From the NCBI GenBank assembly GCA_027924585.1, contig BSBM01000597.1:5533501-5597500 (forward strand): DNA of 64,000 bases, written 5' to 3'. The position numbers and the translations under genes were made by a program. The notes beneath the pieces were generated by a model. That model was not told the origin of the DNA. It was given only the letters and a program-made list of their open reading frames with translations, and did no database searches. Origin of the DNA: Larix kaempferi. Lineage: Eukaryota; Streptophyta; Pinopsida; Pinales; Pinaceae. Below, one piece after another: positions 1 through 11,500 of the stretch. How positions within the stretch are numbered: position 1 is the stretch's first letter; every line of letters starts with the position of its first letter.

Positions 1-515
1 TAGTATGGCCAATATTTCCTTTTCACAAATTGGTTTGAGTAAGTTTATTCTTTTAAGTTGGAAAATTTCAAAGGCAAGGGTCCTTCCTTCTTGCATTAAA
101 ACTGCACCAATTCCATTCTTTGAGGCATCACATTTCCACAATAAAGTTTTTTGTGAATTCAAGCATGGATAATATGAGAGTTGTACACATATATATGTTA
201 ATTTTTTCGAATGCTTTGGTTTCTTCTTATGTCCAAGAGAATACCTCTTTTTTCAATAACCTTGTTAGAGGTGATACTATTTTACCATAATTATTGATGA
301 ACTTTTGGTAGTATCCTGTCAATCCTAAGAACCCTCTAATATTCTTCAATGTATTAGGAATTGGCCATTCCATGATAGACTTAATTTTTTTAGGATCCAC
401 TTTGAATCATTTGTGAGATACAATATGATCAAAACATTCCACTTCATGAACCCCAAAGGAACAGTTAGAAGGCTTGGCATATAATTGGTGCTCCTCCAAT
501 AGTTTTACTTCCATT
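1..515 (-). pseudogene. Ty3/gypsy reverse transcriptase C-terminus and RNase H start (decayed)
   Basis: Reading the minus strand from about 515 to 1 gives a conserved gypsy run in shifting frames: YAKPSNCSFGVHEVE, then FKVDPKKIKSIMEWPIPNT, then RGFLGLTGYYQKFINNYGK, then DASKNGIGAVLMQEGR and KEILAIL. These are the RT thumb/connection region and the first catalytic Asp region of RNase H. At least two in-frame stops (one before FKVDP, one after FSWT) and frameshifts make it inactive. Its upstream end is fused directly to gag near 515, so the zinc knuckle, protease and RT fingers/palm have been deleted. The element continues left of the window. Identification is by recognised family motifs and is firm; the exact junction is approximate. 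Confidence 0.88.
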
Positions 516-990
516 TCCTCCTTCTAGCACCATATTTTTACTTTCAATTTTAATTTCCAAGCTAAAATCATTAGCCAATGATTTAGGTTCAAATATACGT
601 ACCTCATGGTGAATAATATCCTTTAAATTGATATTAAAAAGATTCAACAAATTATCTTCTGGAATGTTCTTCACTCTAAGACTTAACTTCTGAAATTGTT
701 GGATGTGCTTTGTAACTAAATTTTTTGCTTGATATTTATCAATTGGTTAAAGAATGTGTTGATCTTAATATCTTCATAATGTGCAATCAGATCATCTGTA
801 AATATATACCAAAAGACAATAGAGTCCTTTTTATGGTCACAAAACCATTGGTACCATACAAATCGATTATGCTCTAAATATAAGGATGTAAAATTTACCT
901 TTGATAAAGTTGGCACTTGGTGTAGATCAAAGGATTGCTCCATATAGAATATCCATGTTATTGGATCATTTCCATCAAAATTATCATGTC
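516..990 (-). pseudogene. Ty3/gypsy gag, central and C-terminal part (decayed)
   Basis: The minus strand encodes NFDGNDPITWIFYMEQSFDL, then HQVPTLSKVNFTSLYLEHNR and FVWYQWFCDHK. This is the core of a plant gypsy retrotransposon gag (Retrotrans_gag type), which forms the virus-like particle. A frameshift near 715 separates it from the later gag segment with KNIPEDNLL and IHHEVRIFEPKSLA. The 5' half of the same gag lies at 3987-4415, beyond the inserted element at 996-3981, so the insertion split one gag gene. A stop codon lies just upstream of the DNFDGND motif, so this copy was not coding when hit, or decayed afterwards. Confidence 0.85.
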
Positions 991-995
991 AATCT
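991..995. repeat. Target-site duplication (left copy)
   Basis: AATCT directly precedes the left LTR and is repeated exactly at 3982-3986 after the right LTR. A 5 bp duplication is what a retroviral-type integrase leaves. Confidence 0.9.
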
Positions 996-1695
996 TGTTA
1001 GGATATTCCTATACTCTATGCTAGTCCCACCAGTATTTTGATCATTTACATTTTCAGTCATGCATGTACCTTTAGGGTTTGCATGCATTCTAGGGTTTGC
1101 ATGCATCCTAGTCATCAGTCCAGCACCTAGCCCTCAGTTAGCCAGCCCCCAAGAGCTTCTCACTATTCAGTTTTAGCCCTCCAGTTGCTTAATGCGCCCT
1201 TCTTCCTTGATTTTAGGGAGCAACTCGCCCTTCTTCACCTACCAATCCAGTTGTCACTCAGTCACACTCAGTTACATTGAGTTACACTTAGTTACACCTA
1301 CCAGAGTTAGTTTGACTGATGGTTGACAATTACTTGAGCATTGATGACTCCACTGATGATGATGAAGACTTCCAGTTGCGCTTCGATGATCATGAGGACA
1401 CCTAGTTGTGCTCCGATGACACTCTATTGATCTTATGATCACTCTGAGAGGCTAATTCGAATTGCCACCTTAGGCATTCGAATCCTCTCTACCATTTTAC
1501 TATTTATTTGTCCATACTGTGATTAATTAATTAGTGTGTGTGAAGTATTATTGCTTCTATCTGAGTTCTATTGTACCATATTATTCTGTTGCTCATTATA
1601 CTGTATTGTTCACTCTTCTTCTATTTTCCTGCTTAATCATAATTACTCTTGTGAGTTATACATCATCTCTTAGATCTGCTGTGAGGATTTTCACA
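996..1695 (+). repeat. 5' LTR (700 bp)
   Basis: It begins TGTTAGGATATTCC and ends TTTTCACA immediately before the primer site. Direct TTTGCATGCAT words occur near 1075-1110. It holds a short 10 bp minisatellite (about four units, 1255-1294). It aligns end to end with 3191-3981 apart from the minisatellite and a 12 bp insertion in the right copy. Confidence 0.92.
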
Positions 1696-1707
1696 TGGTA
1701 TCAGAGC
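1696..1707 (+). promoter_or_regulatory. Primer-binding site (initiator Met tRNA type)
   Basis: TGGTATCAGAGC abuts the LTR end. It is the classic plant LTR-element primer site, complementary to the 3' end of initiator methionine tRNA, where minus-strand cDNA synthesis starts. Confidence 0.93.
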
Positions 1708-1851
1708 ATGTTGAGAGTATTGTTTATCTCCATTCTTGAGAGTTTTTTGCAGGTTATTACCAAGATTTCGAGTGCAGCAGTTTCTGCATTTATGCAGCAG
1801 TAGCAGTTGCAGTTATTCTCTATTGTTTTTTGCAGGTCTTCTACAACTTCA

Positions 1852-3003
1852 ATGGATTCATATTTAGAAGAAATCCCTCTTCTTTCTCCATTCAACTATA
1901 ATGAATGGAAACCAAGAATGATAGCATATTTGAAGAGCCATGATCTCTTTGATTGTTATTTTGAAAGAGAGTTCGAATCCTCTGAAGAGAATATTGACTG
2001 GTTGAATAAAGGTGACATGGCCTTTGGAACAATGATGCTTGCCTTGTGTGCATACCAAAGATTCAAATTCAAATACCGTGATGGTGTTGAAACTCCAAGA
2101 GAGTTATGGACTCCAAAAGAGTTATGGGCTCACCTGGATGAAAAATTTGGCAGAAAGAATGAAGGACTTGGTCCTAACCCATTCGAAAGCAAGCAAAGTG
2201 ATGCATTCGCTTCTCTTGATGGTCTCTCAGATCATGAACCAGTATCATCTCATATTGAAATTGTTGACAAAGAACTTGCAGATTCTCCACTCATGCTCAA
2301 ACTTTCTTCTCTTTCTGTGCCAGCTCACACTCTAGATATTGCAGAAGGTCCTAAATCCTCTCTTGCACCAGAGTCTGTTGGTTTGCATCATGATCACATG
2401 ATTATTTCAGAGGTCAAAACAGCTTTTGAAGGTAATGCATTCTCTCCTCTCCAGCTATCTCCTCTTTTATACTATTATATGATCATAATTCCATGCTTTC
2501 AGAAGGTCATTGAAGAATATGGCCATTGCCATTCGCTTGGGATAAATTCTCATGCAATTACTGGTTTTGATCTCACCTCTCATGGTTCAAAGGAGATCTC
2601 AAGAAACCATGATTCAAGTCTTGGATCTAATTTGGATTCTAAGCAATTGCTGCTTGGGATAATTCCTCATGCATATGATAGTTTTGATCTCATCCCTGCT
2701 GGTTCAAAGGAGATCTCAAGAAACTATTTTTTAAGTCTTAAATCTGATTTTGATTTCAAGCAAACATGTAATAGTTATTTTTGGCATAATCTCACCCATG
2801 GTGGTTCGAAGGAGAAGACAAAAGACTATATGCACTTTCACAGATTTGATCCTACCTCAGCTGATTCGAATCACAGGTTCAAGGATCATTCTCATACTGT
2901 TGGATTTGTTCTCATCACATACGATCTGAAGAGCAAGTACAATCACATGCTTTTTGAGCATGATCCACTTCTTCCCAAGAAGAAGATAACTCCAGACATA
3001 TGA
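1852..3003 (+). CDS. Copia-type gag head fused to an unknown repeat-bearing tail (single ORF of the element)
   Basis: The frame is open from 1807; I prefer the ATG at 1852 (MDSYLEEIPLL) because the family starts there, giving about 383 residues. Residues 1 to about 120 resemble Ty1/copia gag: LSPFNYNEWKPRMIAYLK, DWLNKGDMAFGTM and ELWAHLDEKFGRKN. After that I recognise nothing. There is no CCHC knuckle and no protease. The C-terminal third holds imperfect repeats of about 40 residues centred on FDL-x-GSKEISRN (about 2570-2620 and 2690-2740) with a weaker third at about 2790-2830. The frame has no stops although the element has no pol, which suggests recent activity or selection. It could be a structural protein packaged by a partner element; the tail's role is unknown. 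Confidence 0.75.
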   Translation: MDSYLEEIPLLSPFNYNEWKPRMIAYLKSHDLFDCYFEREFESSEENIDWLNKGDMAFGTMMLALCAYQRFKFKYRDGVETPRELWTPKELWAHLDEKFGRKNEGLGPNPFESKQSDAFASLDGLSDHEPVSSHIEIVDKELADSPLMLKLSSLSVPAHTLDIAEGPKSSLAPESVGLHHDHMIISEVKTAFEGNAFSPLQLSPLLYYYMIIIPCFQKVIEEYGHCHSLGINSHAITGFDLTSHGSKEISRNHDSSLGSNLDSKQLLLGIIPHAYDSFDLIPAGSKEISRNYFLSLKSDFDFKQTCNSYFWHNLTHGGSKEKTKDYMHFHRFDPTSADSNHRFKDHSHTVGFVLITYDLKSKYNHMLFEHDPLLPKKKITPDI

Positions 3004-3178
3004 AAAAGCATCACACATGCTTGAGTTTGGAGCATTTATTTTTATGTGTGCCTTACAGTCTATTTTTTGAGGAAGGGGGTATGTTTCCCATGAAATTTTC
3101 CCACTTCCTTGGTTTATTGATTGTTATTATTCATTGTATTGGGTGACCTTTGGTCTTAGTTACCAGGGCCCGGGATGG

Positions 3179-3190
3179 ATTAAGGGGGGA
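3179..3190 (+). promoter_or_regulatory. Polypurine tract
   Basis: ATTAAGGGGGGA ends directly at the right LTR start. This is the expected plus-strand primer site. Confidence 0.9.
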
Positions 3191-3981
3191 TGTTAGGATA
3201 TTCCTATACTCCATCCTAGTCCCACCAGTATTTTGATCATTTACATTTTCATTCATGCATGCACCTTTAGGGTTTGCATGCATTCTAGGGTTTGCATGCA
3301 TTTTGCATGCATCCCAGTCATCAGTCCAACACCTAGCCCTCAGTTAGCCAGCCCCCAGGAGCTTCTCACTATTCAGTTTTAGCCCTCTAGTTGCTTAATG
3401 CACCCTTCTTCCTTGATTTTAGGGAGCAACTTGCCCTTCTTCACCTACCAGTCTAGTTGTCACTCAGTCACACTCAGTTACACTCATTTACACTTAGTTA
3501 CACTCAGTTACACTCAGTTAGACTCAATTACACTTAGTTACACTCAGTTACAGTCAGTTACACTCAGTTACACTCAGTTACACCTACCAGAGTTAGTTTG
3601 ACTGATGGTTGACAATTACTTGAGCATTGATGACTCCACTGATGATGATGAAGACTTCCAATTGTGCTCCGATGATCATGAGGACACCTAGTTGTGCTCC
3701 GATGACACTCTATTGATCGTATGATCACTTTGAGAGGCTAATTCGAATTTCCACCTTAGGCATTCGAATCCTCTCTACCATTGTACTATTTATCTGTCCA
3801 TACTGTGATTAATTAATTAGTGTGTGTGAAGTATTATTGCTTCTATCTGAGTTCTACTGTACCATATTATTCTGTTGCTCATTATACTGTATTGTTCACT
3901 CTTCTTCTATTTTCCTGCTTAATCATAATTACTCTTGTGAGTTATACATCATCTCTTAGATCTGCTGTGAGTATTTTCACA
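3191..3981 (+). repeat. 3' LTR (791 bp, minisatellite-expanded)
   Basis: It has the same termini as the left LTR. It is 91 bp longer, explained by about eight extra 10 bp units at 3461-3580 and an extra TTTTGCATGCAT near 3300. Confidence 0.92.
3461..3580 (+). repeat. 10 bp minisatellite inside the 3' LTR
   Basis: About twelve tandem copies of CACTCAGTTA with single-base variants (CATTTA, CTTAGTTA, GACTCAATTA). The left LTR has about four copies at 1255-1294. The difference arose after insertion, or by slippage during reverse transcription. Confidence 0.9.
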
Positions 3982-3986
3982 AATCT
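3982..3986. repeat. Target-site duplication (right copy)
   Basis: AATCT directly follows the right LTR and is identical to 991-995. Confidence 0.9.
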
Positions 3987-4415
3987 TGGGAATCCATTAG
4001 TTTCTTTACCCCAAGTTGAACCCGTGATGATGTGGATTATGGAGTATTGAAAGATCAAGTGTTGGAGAATCAAACCTCTTATTCTCCAATTTTTTTTCAA
4101 CTTTCTCAATCTGTGACTGGAACAAGTCCTTAACTCCTCCTTATCCTCTTCTTTACGAAATGAATTAGGAAGAAAGTTATGTATTATCTCATTCATCATT
4201 GCCTTCACCTCTTGGATATCCTCTTTACTAGCCATCTCACTAGTCATCTTTACCAAATCCTCTTTACTAGTCATATTTTCAATCTTTTGTTGTATATACT
4301 CTTTCAATTTTAGGAATTCAACATTATTTACCATAATTTTTTTGTCAAGGTTTCCTAATTGGTTGAACAAGGTGAACAATTCATAGCTCACTTCAGCATG
4401 CTCCTCATGTTTCAT
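3987..4415 (-). pseudogene. Ty3/gypsy gag N-terminal part, interrupted by the copia-type insertion
   Basis: The minus strand has a start at 4415 (MKHEEHAEVSYEL) and an open frame with a Lys/Glu-rich, probably helical segment containing a tandem MTSKEDLVKM / MASKEDIQEVK motif. It runs up to the LTR border at 3987, where it is cut off; the gag core resumes at 990. Position and strand match gag of the gypsy remnant at 1-990. The N-terminal part of gag is poorly conserved, so the call rests mainly on continuity. Confidence 0.65.
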
Positions 4416-5129
4416 AGTTGATCCTTTAGGAGGTTTAAGGGGAGTAGAAATTTGTGATCCACCTATTGTAATTTTATCTCACTAATATTTAATAGATTTC
4501 CTCTCAATTTCCTCTCTATCCCATTTTTTGAATCACCTGAATCAAATCTTCCAATCAAAATTTATGCAAAATTCAAAATAACATACCTTTAGAACCCTTA
4601 TTTGGAGGTTGTCTTGTTGCCCGACCTTCCAACTGAGGTAACTCTTGAATTTCTTCCCTTATGAGTATGATTTATTTATTTTTATTTTTTCTGTATTAGT
4701 CTGACATGTCTTCTTTGCAATTCCATGGGCCTAGCCTAATTCTGATGTGCCAAGAAAATGTTACGTTAATCTTACGAAAACTTGTTATTTCTTTCCTTTT
4801 CAAGAGAGAAAAAGTGTTTGGCCTGCCACATGCCCAATATTTTGGATGTGATTCTTAAAGTTTCACCATGAATACTAGGATCCATCTACTATCAAATGAA
4901 ACACTCAATTTGGATCTTTCAATATTTATATATAACAATGTTTCCTAGAATACTTGTTTGAGACTAGGTTTTGGACTAGTAAAAAACCCCTAATTTCAAT
5001 AGGGTATAACTCTACACTCATAATGATTCAAGACCCAAAAATTGTACCATAGTTAAATCCATATGTCCTTTGATGCCCCTCTAAGTTTCATTGTCTGAAA
5101 CGTCCTAAGAAATTTTGTATGGAGAGAGT
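4416..5129 (-). other. Presumed 5' leader of the gypsy remnant
   Basis: No coding signal is visible between the gag start (4415) and the primer-site-like sequence at 5130-5142. By position it is the untranslated leader of the minus-strand gypsy element. Composition is ordinary and AT-rich. Confidence 0.4.
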
Positions 5130-5142
5130 GACTCTGACACCA
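5130..5142 (-). promoter_or_regulatory. Primer-binding site of the gypsy remnant
   Basis: The minus strand reads TGGTGTCAGAGTC, one or two changes from the common TGGTATCAGAGC. Two bases further on a TGTTATGCACC sequence begins on the + strand, a fitting LTR edge. Confidence 0.6.
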
Positions 5143-5144
5143 AA

Positions 5145-5540
5145 TGTTATGCACCAAATTCCCAAAAAATAACACAAAAAATAAGAGATAGTATTCCAAC
5201 ACCTTAAGAATGCAATTAAAAAATGAATAAGTAACCTCTTAGAGAGGAAAACATCCATTAAAATGTATTTCAGATACAAAACAAGATGAGATCCTTCTAA
5301 ACTAAATATACTTGGTGTGTGTGTGTGTAATGTACCTGATCTAATCAAAGGTACATTAACTAGAAATGTTTTCATAATTAAACAAAAAGTCGATTGCTTG
5401 GACAAAGACTAGCTAATTTGACTAGGATTCAAGAAGAAAAATTCAAACAACCTTAAAATCTTCCTAAATTATCCTAAGATGAAGCTTATGAAATGATAAG
5501 GCTGCATGCAGGATGAATAATACAACAATACTTCGACAAC
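5145..5540 (-). repeat. 5' LTR edge of the gypsy remnant (outer end not determined)
   Basis: On the + strand a TG-starting sequence (TGTTATGCACCAAATT) begins next to the primer site, as an LTR of a minus-strand element should. The matching 3' LTR would lie left of the window, so the outer boundary cannot be set; 5540 is only a nominal end. A (GT)n run lies at about 5315-5328. Confidence 0.4.
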
Positions 5541-8500
5541 ATTACTTTTATGGGTACTTCACACCCAGGTAGACCCCTTGGGCTAAACCCAAGGGTACAA
5601 GGAAATTGTCCACGAGACTTATGTGTAAACCCAGGGCTTCTGATACTTAATGGAAATAATAAAACTTGTGGTAGACTATATGAAAGGTCCCCTCCTTGCT
5701 ACAACAGTAATACAAAGTATTTTTAGCAAGCTAACAAAGTTTGGAGGCTAAACTAGCAAGTGTGCTACCTAGCATTGGTTGATTAGTCATCATCCATACT
5801 TTTCCAAACACCTCCAGAGGGTCAAAAAATTTAGAATTAGGGTTGTGGTTGGATTCATCAGATACTTATGGACCTGTAGAAACTTATAGAATGATAATTG
5901 TATCTAAAGATATCACTATACTACATTTTTTGGAAAAGTAGTCAAAATAAACATTGTAACGAGCATAGTTTCAAATACACTTGAAAGAAAAATACGTAAT
6001 GTGCAGCAAAGAAGTATTGGACTATGATTTATCATTCAAAATAAAAGATATTACATATCATATGCTGATTGGAGAAGAAATCAAGTATCTAGGGGCACAA
6101 TCTCTCATTGCCTTCACCAACCACCGGAAAATTACATGAGAATAATTGAGTGAAGATATGCTCGAATTGATTGGAGATTTGGCACACTGTCTGGAACATG
6201 TTGGACCTGAAAATTGATGAGAATACCTGCAATATCACTGATTTGGATACAATAAATTCACTGAAGAGGAATGGATATCGTCTTCCTCAATCACTAGTAG
6301 CTAGATCTCACAATCCTTCATTGGTTCAATGGTGCAATGGGGCACATCACCCAAAGAAAGCTAGGGGCACATCACCCGAACTAAGAGAGGTACATATCTC
6401 TCATGAATCAAATCACAAAGTATTAAAAAAGACATGAATGTGTGTGTTCATCATTCTTTTATGGACCTCTGTTAGCTTTTATGCCTTCCTTCTAGGACTT
6501 GCCATCTATGAAATTCGAATTTGTGATAAGTGGAGGTTTCTTTGGCAAGTTGCTTTAGCATTTTGGACCCACTTGCCTCATGAATTCGCCCCGACTAGAT
6601 AAATTTATCCCTTGAAGCTTTTCTGAGGCCTTTTAGTTTACTTATGCTTTTTCTAAACTGGGACTTATCTTCAAAATCAGGAAACTTATGCTTTGTTGAT
6701 TTTATTCTACTTTTACTGTTTTTCCTGCTTTACTACATTTCCTACTTTTTCCTTCTTTATGATTTTGGGGATTCTTTCCTTCCATATTTTTTTGAGGACA
6801 ACTCATATGAGTTATCCTTATCCAATGCGCCCTCCTTGAGCCACCTAATCTCATGACAACTCATAAACAATTATTAAATAAATTAAATTAAATAAAAATG
6901 GAGGCTCACCATAGTTTATTAATTTCCAGAAGTTACTATGGTCAAAATTGACCTCTTTATTCACTAAGGAAAGTATTCCACTCGGATCCATTTGGGTTCT
7001 AATGTTCCAAGTGATGAACCGTGATGCATCCAAAATGGAGACATTACAGTGTGTGTGTGTGGGATATAAAGGGTATAGTTACAATTCTAGAGCCTACATA
7101 CAATTACTATTAGGGTCCTAGGAAACCAATAAAGATAACACTATATTATAATATGAAAGCAATCTCATAATATATAGAGCTTAAAACCACCATATATTAT
7201 ATCCATGGTACAATTCCGAACAAATGTTTCAAATGTTATGGACTATGGAAATGGGCCAAGCACTGTCCTTTGGCCACGGGATCTTCACTCAGTGAAACTA
7301 TGCCATAGCGTCTTCATTCATGGGATATTAAAGAGTACCCCTAATTTCACTAGACATTGATAAATACCTACCAAAATCCTTTTGCTAACCCCCCCTCCCA
7401 ATACATATTTCCAAATAAAAAACCCTATTTTTACGGGATATCCCCTATTTTTATTTTTCACAATGTAAAAACCCCTCTTTATGAATGAACGTGATAAGAT
7501 ATTGGTCAACAAGGTGAATTCCTCGTGCCTGTGGCCAAGGCCAAATCCCAATTTAATGCATACCATGTTGGGGATTTGAGTGGTAATATTTCTCAACCCA
7601 TAGTAGATCCCCAAACACCCACCTACAAAGGAGGAGACTGCTACAACGCTCTCAGGGGCCAACCATGGTAGTCCTTTCAACCTAGAAATTCCATTGAAGA
7701 TGGTAGCCTTGCTGGAAATTCACACAAATGCTTCAAATCCCATGAATTAGGATGCCATGTCAAGCACTACCCTTTGGTCAATGTCCAATACCATTGCAAT
7801 GCATCTATGGGCATTCTAACTTCCTATATAACCATATTTCAACAACTAAGAAAAATTTACAACAAGTATAGATGGATCCATTCTATTTTCCTATATATTT
7901 AAACTACATGTGCTCTACTCCATAGTAGAAGGATTGAAGTATGAATAAAAAAAAATCTAGTATGACTAAAATATGGAAGTAAACATCTCATAAATATAAA
8001 AACATTTATTTTTTATATTTTAAAATTTTAAAAATGTATGTAAACCCTTTCAAAATTTTAAAATAACATTCATTCTTAGTTGTAAGTAATTTTAAATGTT
8101 TAACACAAAAATATAAATAAAACAACATGAAATATATGCTTTTTAAATCATAAATTATAATTATAAACTCATGGCCTCAAAGAGTATATTTTTTAAGGTT
8201 AATTAAACTCGGACCCAGATTTATCAATACATTATGTAGAGTTTCAAGTAAGGAATTCAATACATTATCTAAACATTTATTTTCTAGTTTCCATATTGCA
8301 TTGCAATATGCACTAGCAATTGCCCCAGAAGGTGCAAAGGAACGCGGAAAGGAAAAAAAAATGGAAAGTAAAGTAGATGTGATGAAGTTAAAAAGAAAAC
8401 AGTAAAATAAATGTTATGAAGAGTTTGATGTATGGTTTTGTTTGAGTGGTCTAAGGGTGTTTCAATTAAATATTTTATGGAGTACGGTGTTAACTGATTT

Positions 8501-8560
8501 GCAATCTCTTGGTTTGATTCTAAAATTTTCCTTTTAAACATAGCGAATTTATTACAATTA
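5541..8560. other. Unassigned intergenic sequence
   Basis: I see no coding gene here. It holds a small hairpin at about 5571-5595 (CCTTGGG/CCCAAGG), a (GT)n run near 7048-7061 and short open frames without family resemblance. The stretch at 6460-6860 is pyrimidine-rich. Old, unrecognised element debris is likely. Confidence 0.5.
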
Positions 8561-11500
8561 TATTTTTTCGTGGTTGTTTGGAAAAATACATTTGTATTCC
8601 AATCCCTTTTTCTTAGTGACCATATGTGGGAATTTTGACTCTAGAAAAATATTATCTTTCTCCTCCAAAATTTCCTCATAAATAAGTTATATCTCATTTT
8701 GACATAGAGGCTCAATGATTCCTTGTTAATTGCACCAAGAGTAGCGAGCTTCTTACAACCAAATATGGAGGAGATGTTGTCACATTTGTCATGTTATGTA
8801 ATGTGACTCTCCCATGTCGGCTCATAATAAAAAATAAAAAGTAAAATTAAAAATTTTCATGTCGACTCATAATAAAAAAAAATTAAAACCAACATAGATG
8901 CATCTTAAACATGTATCTATTAAGAAGAGATATATGAGGCACTAAGAGTGATCCAATTTCTTGGTAGGTAATTTTTTTCTTGATGTGTAAAAAAATTGAG
9001 ATAAAATAAAATTACACCTCAATAAATTAGATCCATCTCAATGCTAAATAGATTTGGGTTCAAGATGGATCTATGCTGGTTGGTAAGTGTGTAGTTGTGA
9101 TATCTCCATACATATGTCCATCCTCTAAAATATATAGCACAACATTATTTTATTCTAGATCTTAGTGTCAGTGTAGAGATATTTTGACTTTTGTTGAAAT
9201 ACATGCATTCTAGAGTTGTGAAACCACACATTGTGATCCCTAGATCATTATTGAAAACTAGTATTTGTTTCAAAGAAAAGGGATTGTTATGTGACCTGAA
9301 ACTGACAATATGGAGAAGGATGGGCCAATGTCCTAAAAGAATAGAAGGAGAGAGACATATATAGTAGAGAGTTTTGTGTTATATAAGAAATGAGCAATCA
9401 CTACAAAATATTTTAATCAAAAAGCAATCTAGTGGGAGCCACCCCAACAATTAATGTAGGTTTACAAACCATTTCTGGAGAGATCATCCACCTTGTGGTG
9501 TTGATGTATCACATTCTAGGGACCCTCACCAACTATATCCACTCATTGAAAAATAACCTTATTTTCACATAGTGTAATCAAATCCTTTAAAACACTTGCA
9601 ACAATACATGGCTGATCTGACAAAGATTGAATATATTCTAACAATGTTTTTAAGAATACTTCCACGACTTTAGTAAGTAAAAATTAACATATGCATATTG
9701 TTTCTACAACTTGACTCATGACTAAACAAATATTGTGTCCTTCGATCTGACCTATCAAGATGGATTTTTGGGCTTTATTCCATCCAAAAACATCCCATTG
9801 GAAAATAATTTGTTTTCACGGTCATATGGCTAAGGGAGTTTGGTTGACGGCCATCATTACTCACTTTCGTATCTTGAATCATGAATGTTATTTTTGTGAA
9901 AGAGTTGATTCCCCACTCTAATTCTATCCCTTTGTTGAAATTCTCTTCGCAGTGGGACAAACAAGTCTATATACACCATTCTCACACTATGTTCCCTTGG
10001 AAAGCATGGGAAAAACAAATCTATATACACAATTCCCACTTTGTCATTTACTTGATTATTAGGGTGGTCCTTGTGGAATACAATAAATAAGCCCCCAACT
10101 TATCCAATGACCCTATCTCACCAATAACACCAATATCATATAGGTTGCATCCAACATAGGCATGATGCAGTGCACATAGTTTATGAACATTGTAACCAAC
10201 ACAACAGTTGGTTGTGATTAATTAATTATTGCCCCACCTTAGTCGATGATAAATTGCCACTTTAAGGCCTTAACATCTCTAAGACAAAGAAAGCAAACCA
10301 CAAAATCTAACTTAGGAAATCAATCCATATTAAAAATTAGTGCTCAAATAACAAAAGGGAGGATTAGTACTATGTTGTTCGTTGCATCAAAGCTATTTTT
10401 TTCTACTTGTGTTAGTGCATCACTTTTGATGGTGTTTTCCTTAACTTTATGGATTTTAAAATTTGGACCTTTCTATTAACTCACTCTTATTGGTACTTAT
10501 GGTTGTTAAGCACTAACATTAGTTTTATAACCCACACTAAAATTTGATATAGACATGCACCTTCGTCATTTGATTTACATCAACCCAATTTGATTACTCA
10601 AGAACTATTCTTAGAATACGATTTGAAAAATGTATTTCTATATAAGTTAACTCATATGTTTGAATAATCCCATAGTACTTCAAAAGGAACATTCTTCCTA
10701 TTATGTTAAATTTTACAAACATTTTTTATGGCCAACAAGTGCAAGATGTAGTGTTGTGCATCATCTAATCAGTCAATCCTTTCTCAAAAGTGTAGGTTGT
10801 ATCACCACCTTTTAATGTCATTTAGTTCTTGAAAGGAATCCCTTTAAAGTGCATGAATGGTTTGCATTTTACTCAACGAAAACATGAGTGCACTTTTTAG
10901 TGCTTTGCAAATTGTATGGATTAATAATTTCTTTATTTATTTTGAAAATGTTGTTGGTGCACCTAAAACAACAACTTGTTTTCTAACAATTTTTTAGTAT
11001 TTTGAGTTTCCTTGTCAATTATAGTTGATCATTATTCTTGTTTGCACACTTTTAACAGACTTTGTGAAAATGTTGAGTTTTCTAAATGAATTCAACTTTC
11101 ATACACACATAAATGATCAAACAAAAGTTTTGTCATAAGCAATACATACTCAAGGTCATATTTGTACCGATTATACATTATATTATTATTACTATTATTA
11201 TTATAAGCAAAAATGGTTATAGATTTGTATTGAAGTAGGATTGCAACGAATAATCCAACAAGACAATATATAACAAAAGAAAGTCCAGAGCCAAAATATT
11301 TGAACAAATCTCAAAATCTCAAAACTATTGTTTACTCTAGTTGTTGGTTGCGAGATCTCATTTCTATACCTATCTATCCTACAAGTATAAAGCATAATAT
11401 ACTCTCCTAGGAAAATTGCTGCAAACATTACATAATTTTGAAACTACAAAGAGTCAAGCGCATTGTGGGATTCTAGATTGTTAAGAGACCTGGTTCACTA

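Larger units (their letters stand above)
996..3981 (+). mobile_element. Non-autonomous Ty1/copia-type LTR retrotransposon, complete
   Basis: All structural parts are visible: LTRs at 996-1695 and 3191-3981 starting TGTTAGGATATT and ending TTTTCACA; a primer-binding site at 1696-1707; one ORF; a polypurine tract at 3179-3190; and a perfect 5 bp target duplication. The internal region is only 1.5 kb and contains no protease, integrase, RT or RNase H, so movement must rely on enzymes from another element. The gag-like start of its ORF and the tRNA-Met-type primer site fit Ty1/copia. High LTR similarity suggests a fairly recent insertion. It sits inside a minus-strand gypsy gag. Confidence 0.92.

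Noticed and set aside
1975-1990. GTTCGAATCC, like a tRNA T-loop
   Set aside because: No acceptor stem or other tRNA arms nearby; it lies within the gag-like ORF. Similar words in the LTRs are also isolated.
5560-5600. Hairpin CCTTGGG/CCCAAGG as a terminator or small RNA
   Set aside because: A 7 bp stem in plant intergenic DNA is expected by chance and there is no adjacent gene.
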